DNA of 64,000 nucleotides from Pseudomonadota bacterium. Lineage in GTDB: Bacteria; Pseudomonadota; Alphaproteobacteria; Sphingomonadales; Sphingomonadaceae. The position numbers and the translations under genes are program-made. The DNA lies in NCBI GenBank assembly GCA_023394965.1, contig JAEWZX010000009.1:23045-87044 (forward strand), read 5' to 3'. The notes beneath the pieces were generated by a model. The model worked only from the letters and a program-made list of their open reading frames with translations. It made no database searches and was not told the DNA's origin. This document shows positions 48,409-56,961 of this stretch, piece after piece. Numbering within the stretch: the first letter of the stretch is position 1; each line of letters begins with the position of its first letter.

Positions 48409-48768
48409 ATGCTGAATTTCATCGCCCCCATCACCCTGACGCTGGCCCAGGCGTCGGCCGGTGCGCCCGCCCTTCCGCAGCTCACGCTGGAACAGTCGAG
48501 TGCGCTGCGCTGTTCGGTTGCCTTCGGCATCATCCATCGCCAGCAGGCTGCCGGGGACGCGAAGGCGGCGCAATATCCGCCCATGGCAGCCCGCGGGCAG
48601 GAATTCTTCGTCCGCACGGCCGCCCGGCTGATGGACGATCTGGAGGCGGATCGGGACACGATCATGGCGCTGGTGAACCGCGAAACCAAAGGGTTGCTGG
48701 ATGCCCCCGAACGGATCGACGATGTCATGCCGGCCTGCATGATGATGCTCGACGCATCGGGGCTCTGA
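48409..48768 (+). CDS. Hypothetical protein, probably exported
   Basis: A 119-residue protein with a hydrophobic N-terminus (MLNFIAPITLTLAQASAGAP) that could be a signal peptide, then a helical domain with two cysteines and a Met/Asp-rich end (RIDDVMPACMMMLDASGL). No family is recognised. No clear ribosome site precedes the ATG. It lies 74 bases upstream of another small exported protein on the same strand; both are probably periplasmic. Confidence 0.6.
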   Translation: MLNFIAPITLTLAQASAGAPALPQLTLEQSSALRCSVAFGIIHRQQAAGDAKAAQYPPMAARGQEFFVRTAARLMDDLEADRDTIMALVNRETKGLLDAPERIDDVMPACMMMLDASGL

Positions 48769-48842
48769 GCGCGCGTTCACAATTGGCTCACCCCGCCTGC
48801 CCTACGCTACGCCCCGATTCGGAGACTTCTCTGGGGCTTTCC

Positions 48843-49208
48843 ATGCGTACATTCGTCTTTCCCGTCCTGCTCGGCGCGCTGGCGCTGCCTGCCCCCGCCT
48901 TCGCGCAGCCCGATACGGACAGCGCGGTCGCGGCGCTCGCCGATCTGGGCGAACAGCTGCGCGATCCGGAACGCCAGCGCGAACTGACCCTGATGATGCA
49001 GGCGATGACCGAAGTGCTGCTGGATATGCCCATCGCCCCGCTGGCGCAGGCCGCCGCCGATATGGCGGGCGAAAAGGCCCAGCATATCGATCCCGATCTG
49101 ACCGTGCGAAAGATGGCACCCGAAGCAGGCCGCATCGGCACCGATCTGATGCGCAATATGCTGCGCGCGATGGAAGCTAGCGCAGAACGTCGCGAAGGCG
49201 GGAAATAA
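48843..49208 (+). CDS. Hypothetical periplasmic protein (121 aa)
   Basis: A 121-residue protein with a clear signal peptide (MRTFVFPVLLGALALPAPAF, cut near AQP). The mature part is helical and Met-rich (LTLMMQAMTEVLLDMPIAPL, DLTVRKMAPEAGRI). I do not recognise the family. The frame is open further upstream, but the signal peptide fixes the start at 48843. Its last 32 bases overlap the end of the convergent response regulator gene. Confidence 0.65.
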   Translation: MRTFVFPVLLGALALPAPAFAQPDTDSAVAALADLGEQLRDPERQRELTLMMQAMTEVLLDMPIAPLAQAAADMAGEKAQHIDPDLTVRKMAPEAGRIGTDLMRNMLRAMEASAERREGGK

Positions 49209-49608
49209 TCCCCTTTTTCTGCGGTTCGCACAGCAGATCCACCAGCACGGCGGCATCATAGGGCTTTTCCAGAATACAGCCGAGCGCCGCGACATCTTCG
49301 GGAATATCCTGCGGTGCCCCGGTCGAAAAGATGATCCGGGGACTGTCCGGCCCCAGCGTGCGAACCAGTTCGGCAATCGCCCAGCCATCGTCCCGGTCAG
49401 CCAGATGCACGTCGAGCACGATCACATCGGGCCGGTCTTCGCGTAACTGTTCCAGCGCTTCTTCGGTCGATGCCGACAGGGCGACCTGTTTAACCCCGGC
49501 ATCGAGCAGGGCGTTTTCGATAGTCAGGCCCAGCACCGCATCGTCTTCCACCACCAGCACAAAGTGCGGCAGATTCTTGCGCGCGGTCGTCACGGTGTGC
49601 TGCTTCAT
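49177..49608 (-). CDS. Single-domain response regulator, FATGUY-like
   Basis: A 143-residue receiver domain without an output domain. The acidic pocket is EDD (21-23), the phospho-acceptor Asp66 in VIVLDVHL, the conserved Lys115 in LEKP, and the Thr switch region reads IIFSTGAP (residues 92-99). The latter resembles the FATG-type signature of alphaproteobacterial FATGUY regulators, of which SdrG in Sphingomonas acts in the general stress response. A perfect EcfG-type promoter lies upstream. It is therefore probably part of, or controlled by, that pathway. Confidence 0.88.
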   Translation of the reverse strand: MKQHTVTTARKNLPHFVLVVEDDAVLGLTIENALLDAGVKQVALSASTEEALEQLREDRPDVIVLDVHLADRDDGWAIAELVRTLGPDSPRIIFSTGAPQDIPEDVAALGCILEKPYDAAVLVDLLCEPQKKGIISRLRDVLR

Positions 49609-49648
49609 TGTATCTCTTGAACCCGGCGACTGCCGCTAACTACCGATC

Positions 49649-49674
49649 AACGGCAGGCGGGCTTGCGCGGTTCC
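49649..49674 (-). promoter_or_regulatory. EcfG-type promoter upstream of response regulator
   Basis: On the minus strand GGAAC, exactly 17 bases, then CGTT, a perfect consensus. The -10 ends 40 bases before the response regulator ATG, a normal distance. Confidence 0.72.
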
Positions 49675-49729
49675 CGGCCCCAGTCTTTAAGGCCCGCCAC
49701 CGTGGCGCAATTGCGACAGCTGGAAAGTT

Positions 49730-50893
49730 TCAGGAGATCAATGACTTTTCGAAGATCCCGTATTCGCGGTTGACGCTGCTTTCGATGGCGTCGGCGATGG
49801 CCATCATGCCCTGGTTGTCATCCAGGATCCAGCCGATCTCCGCCCGTTTGGTTTCGTATTTGGAAACCGCCACATCGCGGATCTGGCTGATCATCATGAA
49901 GGCCAGCTGGCTGGCAAGCCGCGAATTGTGCAATTCCTTCAGCACGCCCATCAGCGGAACGCGCATTCCCGTGCCCCGGGGGTGCCGCATCCAGCGCAGG
50001 ATGTGGAACCAGCCAAAGGGAAACAGCTTGCCATCCACCTTGCGAAGCACCCCGTTCATGTCGGGGAAGGTGAGCATGAAAGCCACCGGCCTGCCATCGA
50101 CTTCCGCAATCAGGTTGAGATCGGGATGAATGATCGGTTTCAGCTTTTTGCCCGCATAAGCGATTTCGGCATTGGTGAAGGGCACGAATCCCCAATTGTT
50201 GGACCACGCATCGTTGAGAATGGTGAGAATGGTTTCCACCTCTTCATCCCAACGCTTCACATCGACAGGGCGCACGGTAATCCGCTCGTTGCGCTTGCCC
50301 GACTGGACAATGCGGCGGATCAGGGGCGGAAAATCGCTCGACACATCGAGATCATACGTCAGCAGCGTCTTCGCCCGCGCATAACCGGCGCTTTCGATCC
50401 ATTCCCGATAGATCGCGGGATGATGTCCCATCATGATCATCGGATCGTGATCCTGGCCCTTCACCAGCAGGCCGGGTTCTTCCCATATCGACATGGAAAT
50501 CGGGCCGATCGCCCGGTCCATACCCTGGCTGCGCAGCCATTCTTCCGCCCGCGCCAGCAGCGCATGGGCCGTGGCTTCATCCTCGGCATCGAAATAGCCG
50601 AACATGCCCGCGCCGGGGCCAAAACCCTGTTCGGGCGGCAGTTCCAGCGCCAGCCGATCGATATGGGCGGAAATCCGCCCCACCGGCCGACCATTGCGAC
50701 AGGCCAGGAACAGCTGGTGTGCAGCGTGCCCGAAGAACGGATTCCTGTCCGGATCGACCAGTTCGAGCTGTTCGGAACGCAATTGCGGCACCCAGTGCGG
50801 CTCGCGCGCGGCAAACCTGCGCCCGGTATCGACGAACTCCGCGCGCCCCTGCTTGCCTTCAACCAGCTCGATCACCACATTCGCGTCGGACAT
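49730..50893 (-). CDS. GNAT-like acyltransferase-fold protein (about 387 aa)
   Basis: A 387-residue protein with two GNAT-like halves: FVDTGRRFAAREPHWVPQLR and VGRISAHIDRL in the first, NAEIAYAGKKLKPIIHPDLN and GRPVAFMLTFPDMN in the second. It resembles uncharacterised YghO-type GNAT proteins common in alphaproteobacteria. The substrate is unknown. It is probably transcribed alone; a 120-base spacer to the response regulator holds that gene's promoter. Confidence 0.75.
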   Translation of the reverse strand: MSDANVVIELVEGKQGRAEFVDTGRRFAAREPHWVPQLRSEQLELVDPDRNPFFGHAAHQLFLACRNGRPVGRISAHIDRLALELPPEQGFGPGAGMFGYFDAEDEATAHALLARAEEWLRSQGMDRAIGPISMSIWEEPGLLVKGQDHDPMIMMGHHPAIYREWIESAGYARAKTLLTYDLDVSSDFPPLIRRIVQSGKRNERITVRPVDVKRWDEEVETILTILNDAWSNNWGFVPFTNAEIAYAGKKLKPIIHPDLNLIAEVDGRPVAFMLTFPDMNGVLRKVDGKLFPFGWFHILRWMRHPRGTGMRVPLMGVLKELHNSRLASQLAFMMISQIRDVAVSKYETKRAEIGWILDDNQGMMAIADAIESSVNREYGIFEKSLIS

Positions 50894-51041
50894 TCGTGTA
50901 ATACCTTCGTTCAGATTGGATTAGCCCTGTGTGCGCTAACTGATCTTTGTCAAGGAAACGCAGATCCGCGATCACTATGATCGATCGCGAGCGCTGTATT
51001 GCGCTGTTGTTTTAGGCTAAGGCCTTCCAGGAATATCGATT

Positions 51042-52139
51042 ATGAACGTGCAACAGACACATATTTCGGCCGCCGACACCCTATCGCGTCGCGATGCGGG
51101 ATCCGGCTGGCATGCGCAGATCCCCGATGACAAGGCGATGCTGCGGGCCGCGCGCGACCTGACCAAGGATATCGCGGATCACCGGCCAGACCTTTACTGG
51201 CCCGACATGATCGCATCGGCTCTGGTCGGTTACGGGGCACTGGCAGGTGCCATTCTGGTCGACAGCGTGCCGCTGGCGATTGGGCTGGCGGTGGTCTCTG
51301 TCCTAGCCCTTTATCGGGCACTGCTGTTCATTCACGAAATTTCGCATTTCCGTAATGGCGCGCTTCCCGGCTTCCGCACGGCATGGAACATATTGGTTGG
51401 CGTACCCATGCTGACGCCGTCCTTCATGTACGAACAGGTGCACACGCTGCACCACAAACGCACGCAATACGGCACGGTCGCAGACCCCGAATATCTTCCG
51501 CTGGCGCTGATGAAACCGCTCAGCCTGCCGACTTTCGTGCTGGTCGCCCTGCTCGCTCCGGCTGCATTCCTCATCCGGTTCGCGGTGCTGGTGCCCCTGG
51601 GCGCGGTGATCCCGGCGATCCGGCAGCTGACCTGGCAGCGGTTCAGCGCGCTGGCCATCAATCCCGAATTTCGCCGCCGCCCGCCGGAAGGCGATCTGCC
51701 GCGGCGTGTCTTCTGGCTCGAAACGGCCGGCATGCTGTGGAGCTGGGCCTTGATCGGCAGCGTCTTCGCCTTCGGGTGGAAGCCCCTGCTGGTAGCCTTT
51801 GCCGTCTTCTCGATCGTCGCAGTGCTCAATCAGCTGCGCACGCTGGTGGCGCATTTATGGGAAAACGAAGGCGATGCGATGACCGTCACCGCGCAGTTCC
51901 TCGACAGCGTCAATGTGCCGCCGCCCGGGATTATCGCGGAACTGTGGGCACCGGTCGGGCTGCGCTATCACGCGCTGCACCATCTCATGCCCTCCATGCC
52001 CTATCACTCCCTGCCCGAAGCGCATCGCCGCCTGGTGGCGGAACTGGAAACCGATTCCAGCTATCACGGTGCCAACCATGCCGGGATGGGTGTGCTTGTC
52101 GCGCGGATTGCCCGCAGCACCATGCGCCGCCGCGGCTGA
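51042..52139 (+). CDS. Membrane fatty acid desaturase family protein
   Basis: A 365-residue integral membrane di-iron protein. Three histidine boxes are present: HEISHFR, HTLHHKRTQYG and HALHHLMPSMPYHSLPEAHR, which bind the diiron centre. About four transmembrane helices flank them. It desaturates or hydroxylates acyl chains or related lipids; the exact substrate cannot be read from sequence. It stands alone between two terminator-like regions. Confidence 0.92.
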   Translation: MNVQQTHISAADTLSRRDAGSGWHAQIPDDKAMLRAARDLTKDIADHRPDLYWPDMIASALVGYGALAGAILVDSVPLAIGLAVVSVLALYRALLFIHEISHFRNGALPGFRTAWNILVGVPMLTPSFMYEQVHTLHHKRTQYGTVADPEYLPLALMKPLSLPTFVLVALLAPAAFLIRFAVLVPLGAVIPAIRQLTWQRFSALAINPEFRRRPPEGDLPRRVFWLETAGMLWSWALIGSVFAFGWKPLLVAFAVFSIVAVLNQLRTLVAHLWENEGDAMTVTAQFLDSVNVPPPGIIAELWAPVGLRYHALHHLMPSMPYHSLPEAHRRLVAELETDSSYHGANHAGMGVLVARIARSTMRRRG

Positions 52140-52161
52140 CGCTGACAGCGCTCCGGACAGC

Positions 52162-52198
52162 AAAAAGGCCGCTCCCCTCGGTGGGTGGGAACGGCCTT
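52162..52198 (-). terminator. Rho-independent terminator for the small lipoprotein gene
   Basis: On the minus strand AAGGCCG and CGGCCTT pair, with additional CCC/GGG pairing inside, followed by a run of T (CGGCCTTTTTG). It starts about 40 bases after the lipoprotein stop. A weaker plus-strand role after the desaturase is possible. Confidence 0.75.
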
Positions 52199-52238
52199 CG
52201 CATTTCACCCGGCCATTGACCGGGTAAACCGGTTTGCG

Positions 52239-52493
52239 TCAGTCGACTTTGACTTCCGCATCGACACCGTCTTCGCTGACAGTCGCATCGACATCCTGAC
52301 CATCGATGGTCACCGAGGAACCTTCTTCGGTTTCCACCGGCTCGGCAACCACGGTTTCGGTCGCGGTCGGCGTGATCACCGTGGTATCGGTGCCGTCGTT
52401 CGCAGCCGTTTCATCGGCTTCGGGCGCATTTGCTTCGGCGCAGGCACCCAGGGCGAGGGCAGCGGCGAGCGCGGGAATTGCAAACTTGTTCAT
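52239..52493 (-). CDS. Small acidic lipoprotein
   Basis: An 84-residue lipoprotein with lipobox LGAC (Cys18). The mature part is a low-complexity acidic/Thr-rich stretch (EADETAANDGTDTTVI, TATETVVAEPVETEEG) followed by two short strands (SVTIDGQDVDATVSEDGVDA). AAGGAG precedes the ATG. It has no recognised domain. Confidence 0.7.
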   Translation of the reverse strand: MNKFAIPALAAALALGACAEANAPEADETAANDGTDTTVITPTATETVVAEPVETEEGSSVTIDGQDVDATVSEDGVDAEVKVD

Positions 52494-52570
52494 GCCATAA
52501 CTCCTTTGTGGCAACATTGTGGCATCAATCGCCATGCCGGACAATGGTTCCCGCCAGTTTCAGCAGCCCT

Positions 52571-53086
52571 CTAAAGGAACTGGATCATTGCGCAACGCCG
52601 TTCTGCGGGCAGGCCATGCGCAATTTCGCGCTCGATATCGGCTTTGAGCCGGGGATGCGCGTCAAGATCGGTGACCGTCTCGAAACCGTGCCGGGCATAG
52701 AATGCCGCGTTCCAGGGGACGTCGGTGAATGTCGTGAGCGTGAGCGCGGCGAACTGGCCATTGCGCGCATCGATGCCCAGCGCGCGGAGCAGGACCGATC
52801 CCACGCCCTGCCGCTGCATATCGGGGTGGACCGAAAATTCGCGGATATGCAGTTCGCGCCCGAAAGGTTCGGTGGAAATGAAGCCGACCAGTCGGCCTTG
52901 CGCCTCGGCAACCAGCGAATGGCCCTTGCGGATCAGGGCTGCCTGTTCGCTTGCGGGAACGGCAGGCATTCCGGCAACTCCTGCCAGCCCTTCGACCGAG
53001 CGAAACAGCTGCCCTGCGGCCAGCTCTATATCCGGGAGATGTCGGGCGTCCTCCGGCCGCGCCAGGCGGATCGAAAAGCCGGTCAT
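52571..53086 (-). CDS. GNAT family N-acetyltransferase
   Basis: A 171-residue GNAT enzyme. Motif A for acetyl-CoA is HPDMQRQGVGSVLL, with the preceding strands LVAEAQGRLVGFI and ELHIREFSV, and the final FYARHGFET loop. The substrate is unknown. It overlaps the lptG stop by four bases and thus belongs to the lptF-lptG unit. Confidence 0.9.
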   Translation of the reverse strand: MTGFSIRLARPEDARHLPDIELAAGQLFRSVEGLAGVAGMPAVPASEQAALIRKGHSLVAEAQGRLVGFISTEPFGRELHIREFSVHPDMQRQGVGSVLLRALGIDARNGQFAALTLTTFTDVPWNAAFYARHGFETVTDLDAHPRLKADIEREIAHGLPAERRCAMIQFL

Positions 53087-54180
53087 TCCTCGGTGCGGAT
53101 CAGCACCGTCTCACCGATCAGCAGAAACAGCAGGAAGGGCGACCACGCGGCCAGAAACGGCGGATAGCCCCCGAAGCTGCCCATGGCGAGCGCGGCGTTG
53201 TCGATCACGAAATAGGCAAAGCCCAGCGCCATGCCGATGATCGCGCGCACGAACAGCTGGCCCGACCGCGCGAGCCCGAAAGCGGCGACCGCCCCGAGCA
53301 GCGGCATCAGGAAGGCCGACAGCGGGCCGGAAATCTTGTGCCACCATTTCGCCCGCAGTTCCGACGTGCGGCGCCCGGCGCGTTCGAATTCGGCAATCGA
53401 ACTGCCCAGCGTCCAGAAGGGTTCGGCATCGGGATCGATCTTGGCGAGGTCGATCTGTTCCGGCAGCAGCCCTTCGCCCACGACGACAGAGGCGGGCTGA
53501 TCGGTGACGGCGTTCTGGACGTTGAAGCGGGTTATCCTTTCCAGCCGCCAGCCCGGGCCGGCATAGCGCGCGCTGTCGGCATCGATCTGTTCCACGATCA
53601 TCCCGTCGGCATTGCGCTGGTACCAGGTGACCTTGCGCATGGCGATCGCCTCCCCCCTCCCGGCGACATAGGCGGCGGTGAGGATATTGGGGCCATCGCT
53701 GAGATAGACATTGGTCTTGACCCGGCTTTCGGCGGGGATCGCCCCATAATCGACCGCTTCCCACGCCTTCAGCGTCTGGGTGGAACGGGTGACGACCTGT
53801 TCGTTGAAGGCGAAATTGGCGATCGACACGAGGCCCGCCGTCAGCAGCAGCGGCGCCAGCACCTGATGCGCCGAAAGCCCCGCGGCCTTCATCGCGATCA
53901 CTTCGCTGTTCTGGTTGAGCGCGACCAGCGTGATCAGCGTTGCCAGCAATACGGAATAGGGCAGGAAGCTGGCGATCAGCTGGGGTATCCGCAGGCCGGC
54001 ATAGGTCAGCAATTCACCCTGCCCGTTACCCGGAACGGCGAGGATGTCCCCGCTGCGCGACAGCAGGTCGAGCATCAGCAGCACCAGCACCAGCACGAAC
54101 AGCATCGCCGCGATCCGCGCGGCGAACAGCTTTGCCAGATACAGGGTCAGCGTGCGTGAGGGGAAGAAATCGAGTTGCAT
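53083..54180 (-). CDS. lptG: LPS export permease LptG
   Basis: A 365-residue LptG, one of two permeases of the LptB2FG transporter that extracts lipopolysaccharide from the inner membrane. It has N-terminal helices (LYLAKLFAARIAAMLFVLVL), the conserved GLRIPQLIASFLPYSVLLAT region, a periplasmic beta-jellyroll, and C-terminal helices (ISGPLSAFLMPLLGAVAAFG). It follows lptF by nine bases. Confidence 0.95.
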   Translation of the reverse strand: MQLDFFPSRTLTLYLAKLFAARIAAMLFVLVLVLLMLDLLSRSGDILAVPGNGQGELLTYAGLRIPQLIASFLPYSVLLATLITLVALNQNSEVIAMKAAGLSAHQVLAPLLLTAGLVSIANFAFNEQVVTRSTQTLKAWEAVDYGAIPAESRVKTNVYLSDGPNILTAAYVAGRGEAIAMRKVTWYQRNADGMIVEQIDADSARYAGPGWRLERITRFNVQNAVTDQPASVVVGEGLLPEQIDLAKIDPDAEPFWTLGSSIAEFERAGRRTSELRAKWWHKISGPLSAFLMPLLGAVAAFGLARSGQLFVRAIIGMALGFAYFVIDNAALAMGSFGGYPPFLAAWSPFLLFLLIGETVLIRTEE

Positions 54181-54189
54181 CGGGTCCCG

Positions 54190-55410
54190 CTATTCGGCCG
54201 CAGCCAGATCGATCTTCAGCGAACGGCGGCGGAACAGCCTGCCGATCCGCTTGATCACCTTGTCGAACCAGATTTCGAGCGCGCCGATGGCCTGCCCCCC
54301 GGGCACATGCGCCACCCGCCAGTACATCCACACGATAAGCGCGGCGAACAGGAAGAACGGCCCCCACAGCGCCAGGATCGGATCGACTCGTCCCAGCGCG
54401 GCGATGTCTTCGCCATACTGGTTCACCTTGTGATAGGCGACGACCATCACGATCGACAGGAACACGCCCAGCGCGCTGGTCGATCGTTTGGGCGGCACGC
54501 CCAGCGCCACGGCCAGCAACGGCATCAGGGCCATCATCACCACTTCGACAAGGCGGAAATTGAAGCTCGCCTGGCTGGCATCGCGCTGCCCCTCCGGCAG
54601 GGCCTTGTTCCAGCCGATCCGCAGCAGTTCGGGCAGGATATATTCCCGTTCCGCATCGCCGCGGGCGCGGAACTGTTCGATCGTCGGCAGGTCGATGGGC
54701 AGATCGTGCTTGGTAAAGGTCAGGACACGCGGCGTCTGGCTGCCGGTTTCCTGCACGATCGTGCCGTTCGTCAGCCGCAGGATAATGGTATCGGGATTGT
54801 CCGAAGTGGCCAGAAACGCGCCTTCCTTGGCCGAAATCGACAGCACCTGATCCTTGTCGTTGGAAACGCGCGCGAAAATGCCCTGCAACCGGCGCCCGCT
54901 ATCTTCGCTGCCTTCGATCCGCAGCGCCATCCGGTCTGCCAGAGTGGTGAATTCCCCCACCTTGATCGATGCGCCGAGCGCGCCGGAGCGCAGGTCGTAT
55001 TCCATCTGTTCGTAATAGTAGCGGCTGACCGGCTGGATGAAGAACACCAGCGCCACATTGATCACCATCAGCACGGCCGCGATGGCATAAGGCACCCGCA
55101 GCAGCCGCCCATAGCCGAGGCCCACGGCGCGGAACACATCGAGTTCGTTGGTCGTCGCCAGCTTGCGGAAGGCCAGCAGAATGCCCAGCAGCAGCCCCAG
55201 CGGAATGGCCAGGCTGGCATATTCCGGGATCAGCGCCATCAGCATCTTGAAGACCACGCCCACCGGCCCGCCTTCGACCGATACGAACTGCAGCAGGCGG
55301 GAAAGCTTTTCCAGCAGCAGGAGGCTGGCTGCCAGCGCAAACACCCCCAGCATCGGCACGATGACGAGCCGGAAGATATACCGATCGATGCTGGGCAGGA
55401 AATTGAACAA
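54190..55410 (-). CDS. lptF: LPS export permease LptF
   Basis: A 406-residue LptF with the same layout as LptG: IDRYIFRLVIVPMLGVFALA at the N-terminus, the periplasmic jellyroll in the middle (RIEGSEDSGRRLQGIFARVS), and C-terminal helices (VVMMALMPLLAVALGVPPKR). A basic C-terminal tail (KRIGRLFRRRSLK) is cytoplasmic. It begins the lptF-lptG-GNAT unit. Confidence 0.95.
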   Translation of the reverse strand: MFNFLPSIDRYIFRLVIVPMLGVFALAASLLLLEKLSRLLQFVSVEGGPVGVVFKMLMALIPEYASLAIPLGLLLGILLAFRKLATTNELDVFRAVGLGYGRLLRVPYAIAAVLMVINVALVFFIQPVSRYYYEQMEYDLRSGALGASIKVGEFTTLADRMALRIEGSEDSGRRLQGIFARVSNDKDQVLSISAKEGAFLATSDNPDTIILRLTNGTIVQETGSQTPRVLTFTKHDLPIDLPTIEQFRARGDAEREYILPELLRIGWNKALPEGQRDASQASFNFRLVEVVMMALMPLLAVALGVPPKRSTSALGVFLSIVMVVAYHKVNQYGEDIAALGRVDPILALWGPFFLFAALIVWMYWRVAHVPGGQAIGALEIWFDKVIKRIGRLFRRRSLKIDLAAAE

Positions 55411-55493
55411 GATTATGCCGGTCAGTTGTGTCTAGCCCAATGCCCTAGCGCGCTTTTTTGCGCAGGTCATGCCCTTCCTGACCGATGGCCGGT

Positions 55494-55868
55494 TCAGGCT
55501 TTTTCGAGCGTGCATTGCAGCGGGTGCTGGTTCTGGCGGGCGAAGTCCATCACCTGATGGACCTTGGTTTCGGCAACTTCGTAAGGGAATATGCCGCATA
55601 CGCCCACGCCCTTCTGGTGGACATGCAGCATCACCCGGGTCGCTTCTTCCATATCCATGCGGAAGAACCGCTTGAGCACGATGACGACGAATTCCATCGG
55701 CGTGTAATCGTCGTTCAGCAGCAGCACCTTGTACTGGCTCGGCTTCTTGGGTTTGGCGCGGGTCTTGGTGGCGACACCCAGCTGGCCTTCGCCGTCGCGC
55801 GGATCGTCGTCGTCTCCGGCGGCGCGGACGGGGGGGAGGGTCAGGGTGGAAAGCATGATCTGACCCAT
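55494..55868 (-). CDS. clpS: ATP-dependent Clp protease adapter ClpS
   Basis: A 124-residue ClpS, which delivers N-degron proteins to ClpAP. A 40-residue disordered N-terminal extension precedes the core: [20 protein letters not shown], then [20 protein letters not shown] and [20 protein letters not shown]. The NDD-Y-T and His residues that read the N-degron are intact. No clpA gene is adjacent, although it often is in other proteobacteria. Confidence 0.95.
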   Translation of the reverse strand: MGQIMLSTLTLPPVRAAGDDDDPRDGEGQLGVATKTRAKPKKPSQYKVLLLNDDYTPMEFVVIVLKRFFRMDMEEATRVMLHVHQKGVGVCGIFPYEVAETKVHQVMDFARQNQHPLQCTLEKA

Positions 55869-55960
55869 TATCGTATCGCTTGGCGGAATCGCAAGGCGTC
55901 AGCGCCCGGCAAGGCGTTTTCAGGGCAAAGAAAGCCACGCGGCGGGCCGGATGCGCGATA

Positions 55961-55993
55961 AAAAGGGCCGGATGGTGCGACACCATCCGGCCC
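55961..55993 (-). terminator. Rho-independent terminator after phasin gene
   Basis: GGGCCGGATGGTG and CACCATCCGGCCC form a perfect 13-bp stem around a three-base loop (CGA/TCG), followed on the minus strand by TTTT. It lies about 70 bases after the phasin stop. Confidence 0.9.
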
Positions 55994-56001
55994 ACGTGTC
56001 C

Positions 56002-56045
56002 AATTCACCGGGCTTGGGAGAGAGGAGAGAGTGCCCGGTGGAATT
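56002..56045 (-). repeat. Second stem-loop in the phasin 3' region
   Basis: AATTCACCGGGC and GCCCGGTGGAATT pair over about 12 bp (one bulge) around a purine-rich 19-base loop. It lies between the phasin stop and its terminator. Such 3' hairpins can stabilise abundant mRNAs; that is inference. Confidence 0.5.
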
Positions 56046-56063
56046 GAAGTCTGTCAAAAGCGC

Positions 56064-56855
56064 TCAGGCGGCCTTCGAAACCTTTTCCGCCGCCAGGCTC
56101 ATGCGGTTCGAAACCGGGGCGAAAGCTTCATTGACCAGCTTCAGCATGGCTTCGGTGTTCTTCGACGTGGTCGAAACCATGGCATCGAAGTTGCGACGGG
56201 CGATTTCGCCCTGCAGCTGGAACAGATCGGTCGGCGACTTGATCGAAGCCATCTTCTTCACGTCACCCTGGACGGTTTCGGCAGCCGATTTGGCATCGTC
56301 CATGTAACCGCGGCCCATGTCCTGCATGCCGGCAGCCAGGATCTTGCCCGATTCCACGAGAGCTTCGATGTTGCCCTTCTGGAATTCGACGGCTTCGCGG
56401 GTCATTTCGCTACCCTTTTCGTAAGCGGCCTTGGCGCGGGTCTGCATGTCGGCAGCCATTTCCTTCGCCTTGGTGGTGTAATCGGTGGTGGCAGTCTTCT
56501 TGGCAGTAGCCATGATGGTATCCTTCAACTGGGAAATCGGTGTGGTCTTGGCGGCGGTCGCCTTGGCAGGTGCAGCCTTCCCGTTGGCCGCCTTGGCTGC
56601 GGTTGCAGCGGCGGCTTTCGGCGCGGCCTTTTTCCTGGCCAGCGCCTTTTTCGGCTTGGCCTTGGCGGCCGGTTGGGCGGCCACGGCCTTGGCAATCGTA
56701 TCGGCCTTGACCGGCGCCGTGCTGTCTGCGTCGACAGCCTGTTCGACTGCCTTCACATCAACCGGCTTTGTCGCCTGATCCGCAGCCTTTTTCTCGGCAG
56801 CGTCGGCAAATGCCTTCTCAGCGGCAGCATCGATTTTGCTTTGACTTTCGGCCAT
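56064..56855 (-). CDS. Phasin family protein (PHA granule-associated)
   Basis: About 263 residues. The N-terminal half is Ala/Lys-rich and repetitive (KAVAAQPAAKAKPKKALARK), resembling histone-like tails. The C-terminal half is the phasin domain (EFQKGNIEALVESGKILAAG, DLFQLQGEIARRNFDAMVS). The ATG at 56855 has GAGGT upstream. It coats polyhydroxyalkanoate granules and lies just downstream of phaC on the same strand. TGCACTGCACAA-type sites lie in its promoter. Confidence 0.9.
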   Translation of the reverse strand: MAESQSKIDAAAEKAFADAAEKKAADQATKPVDVKAVEQAVDADSTAPVKADTIAKAVAAQPAAKAKPKKALARKKAAPKAAAATAAKAANGKAAPAKATAAKTTPISQLKDTIMATAKKTATTDYTTKAKEMAADMQTRAKAAYEKGSEMTREAVEFQKGNIEALVESGKILAAGMQDMGRGYMDDAKSAAETVQGDVKKMASIKSPTDLFQLQGEIARRNFDAMVSTTSKNTEAMLKLVNEAFAPVSNRMSLAAEKVSKAA

Positions 56856-56870
56856 GGGGACCTCACTTTG

Positions 56871-56883
56871 TTGCACTGCACAA
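56871..56883. promoter_or_regulatory. TTGCACTGCACAA site, possible PhaR operator
   Basis: The sequence TTGCACTGCACAA lies 16 bases upstream of the phasin ATG, where a repressor would block the ribosome site or early transcript. It matches half of the palindrome at 56917. PhaR-type repressors bind TGC/GCA-rich dyads before phasin genes. Confidence 0.4.
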
Positions 56884-56916
56884 AATAGGCATTGCACCCG
56901 CGAAGTCAAGGACTTT

Positions 56917-56931
56917 TTGTGCAGTGCACAA
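56917..56931. promoter_or_regulatory. Perfect palindrome TTGTGCA-G-TGCACAA, possible PhaR operator
   Basis: TTGTGCA and TGCACAA are perfectly inverted around one base, 62 bases upstream of the phasin ATG. Together with the site at 56871 it makes a two-site promoter. PhaR (PHA synthesis repressor) is the likeliest binder from family knowledge; no phaR gene is in the window. Confidence 0.5.
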
Positions 56932-56961
56932 TATCCCGAAAATCCGTTATGACAGAGCTAT

